A stretch of DNA of 5,085 nt from positions 3,762 through 8,846 of the forward strand of contig JAGQVC010000045.1 in the NCBI GenBank assembly GCA_020438185.1. Reading direction: 5' to 3'. The DNA is from Bacteroidota bacterium. Lineage in GTDB: Bacteria > Bacteroidota > Bacteroidia > M30B66. Positions 4,940 through 5,085 of the stretch are shown here, piece by piece. A model generated the notes under the pieces. It saw only the letters and a program-made list of their open reading frames with translations. It was not told where the DNA came from and did no database searches. Positions within the stretch are counted from its first letter, which is position 1. The number at the start of each line of letters is the position of its first letter. The translations under genes and the position numbers were made by a program.

Positions 4940-5085
4940 ATGAAAATCCACATTCAAACAAGGATTGCCGGTGCCAGACATAGCCAGGTTTATTCACTGT
5001 TTGATGAAGCGCTTTTCAAAGCACTTGCTCCACCCTTTCCAAAAATGGAACTGCTGCAATTCGATGGGTGTCTCAAGGGTGATGA
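4940..5085 (+). CDS. Probable SRPBCC-fold (START-like) protein, 3' truncated
   Basis: An ATG at 4940, five bases after the ispH stop, opens a frame that runs off the right edge; 48 complete codons are visible. The N-terminus MKIHIQTRIAGARHSQVYSL reads as a first beta strand plus helix, followed by FDEALFKALAPPFPKMELLQFDGCLKGD. This pattern, especially LAPPFP and the FDG...GD turn, resembles small SRPBCC-type ligand-binding proteins that I recall near carotenoid genes in Bacteroidota. The family binds hydrophobic molecules in a helix-grip cavity, but no reaction can be assigned. There is no signal peptide or membrane segment in the visible part. Tight spacing places it in the sigma-crtB-ispH operon. 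The call rests on a short fragment; an unrelated conserved hypothetical protein remains possible. Confidence 0.6.
   Translation, partial: MKIHIQTRIAGARHSQVYSLFDEALFKALAPPFPKMELLQFDGCLKGD

Overview
The window looks like a stretch of a Bacteroidota (Bacteroidetes) chromosome. Three things point there: the first gene ends in a gliding-motility-associated C-terminal (type B) sorting domain of the type IX secretion system, a system confined to that phylum and close relatives; the clearest promoter is of the Bacteroidota TTTG-N19-TAnnTTTG form; and a CarH-type MerR regulator, an ECF sigma factor and a short phytoene synthase occur together, an arrangement I associate with carotenoid loci of pigmented Bacteroidota. 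Genus or species cannot be read from this sequence.

Layout, all genes on the + strand. (1) Positions 1-622 hold the C-terminal end of a large secreted or surface protein, cut by the window edge. (2) Positions 624-1232 hold riboflavin synthase (ribE), starting one base after the preceding stop codon. (3) A 126-base gap carries a possible promoter. (4) Positions 1359-2282 hold a MerR-family regulator with a cobalamin-binding C-terminal half and the full set of CarH photoreceptor residues. (5) A 384-base non-coding gap holds a possible weak terminator, several dyad symmetries and a consensus Bacteroidota promoter. (6) Positions 2667-5085 hold a tight run of four genes: ECF sigma factor, phytoene synthase (crtB), IspH of the MEP isoprenoid pathway, and the start of a probable SRPBCC-fold protein that leaves the window.

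How they fit together (inference): IspH makes IPP/DMAPP, the C5 units of isoprenoids, and CrtB commits GGPP to C40 carotenoids. The sigma factor probably drives this or further carotenoid operons. The CarH-like protein would repress in the dark with adenosylcobalamin bound and release in light, most plausibly at the sigma promoter. That promoter is bracketed by a perfect 9-bp inverted repeat whose 8-bp core recurs in the same gap and next to the candidate regulator promoter. No phytoene desaturase (crtI), hydroxylase or cyclase is in view; they may lie downstream or elsewhere. The riboflavin synthase and the surface protein have no evident link to the carotenoid genes.

I see no tRNA, rRNA, CRISPR array, insertion sequence or other mobile element. 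The most interesting material is the regulatory DNA between positions 2283 and 2666.
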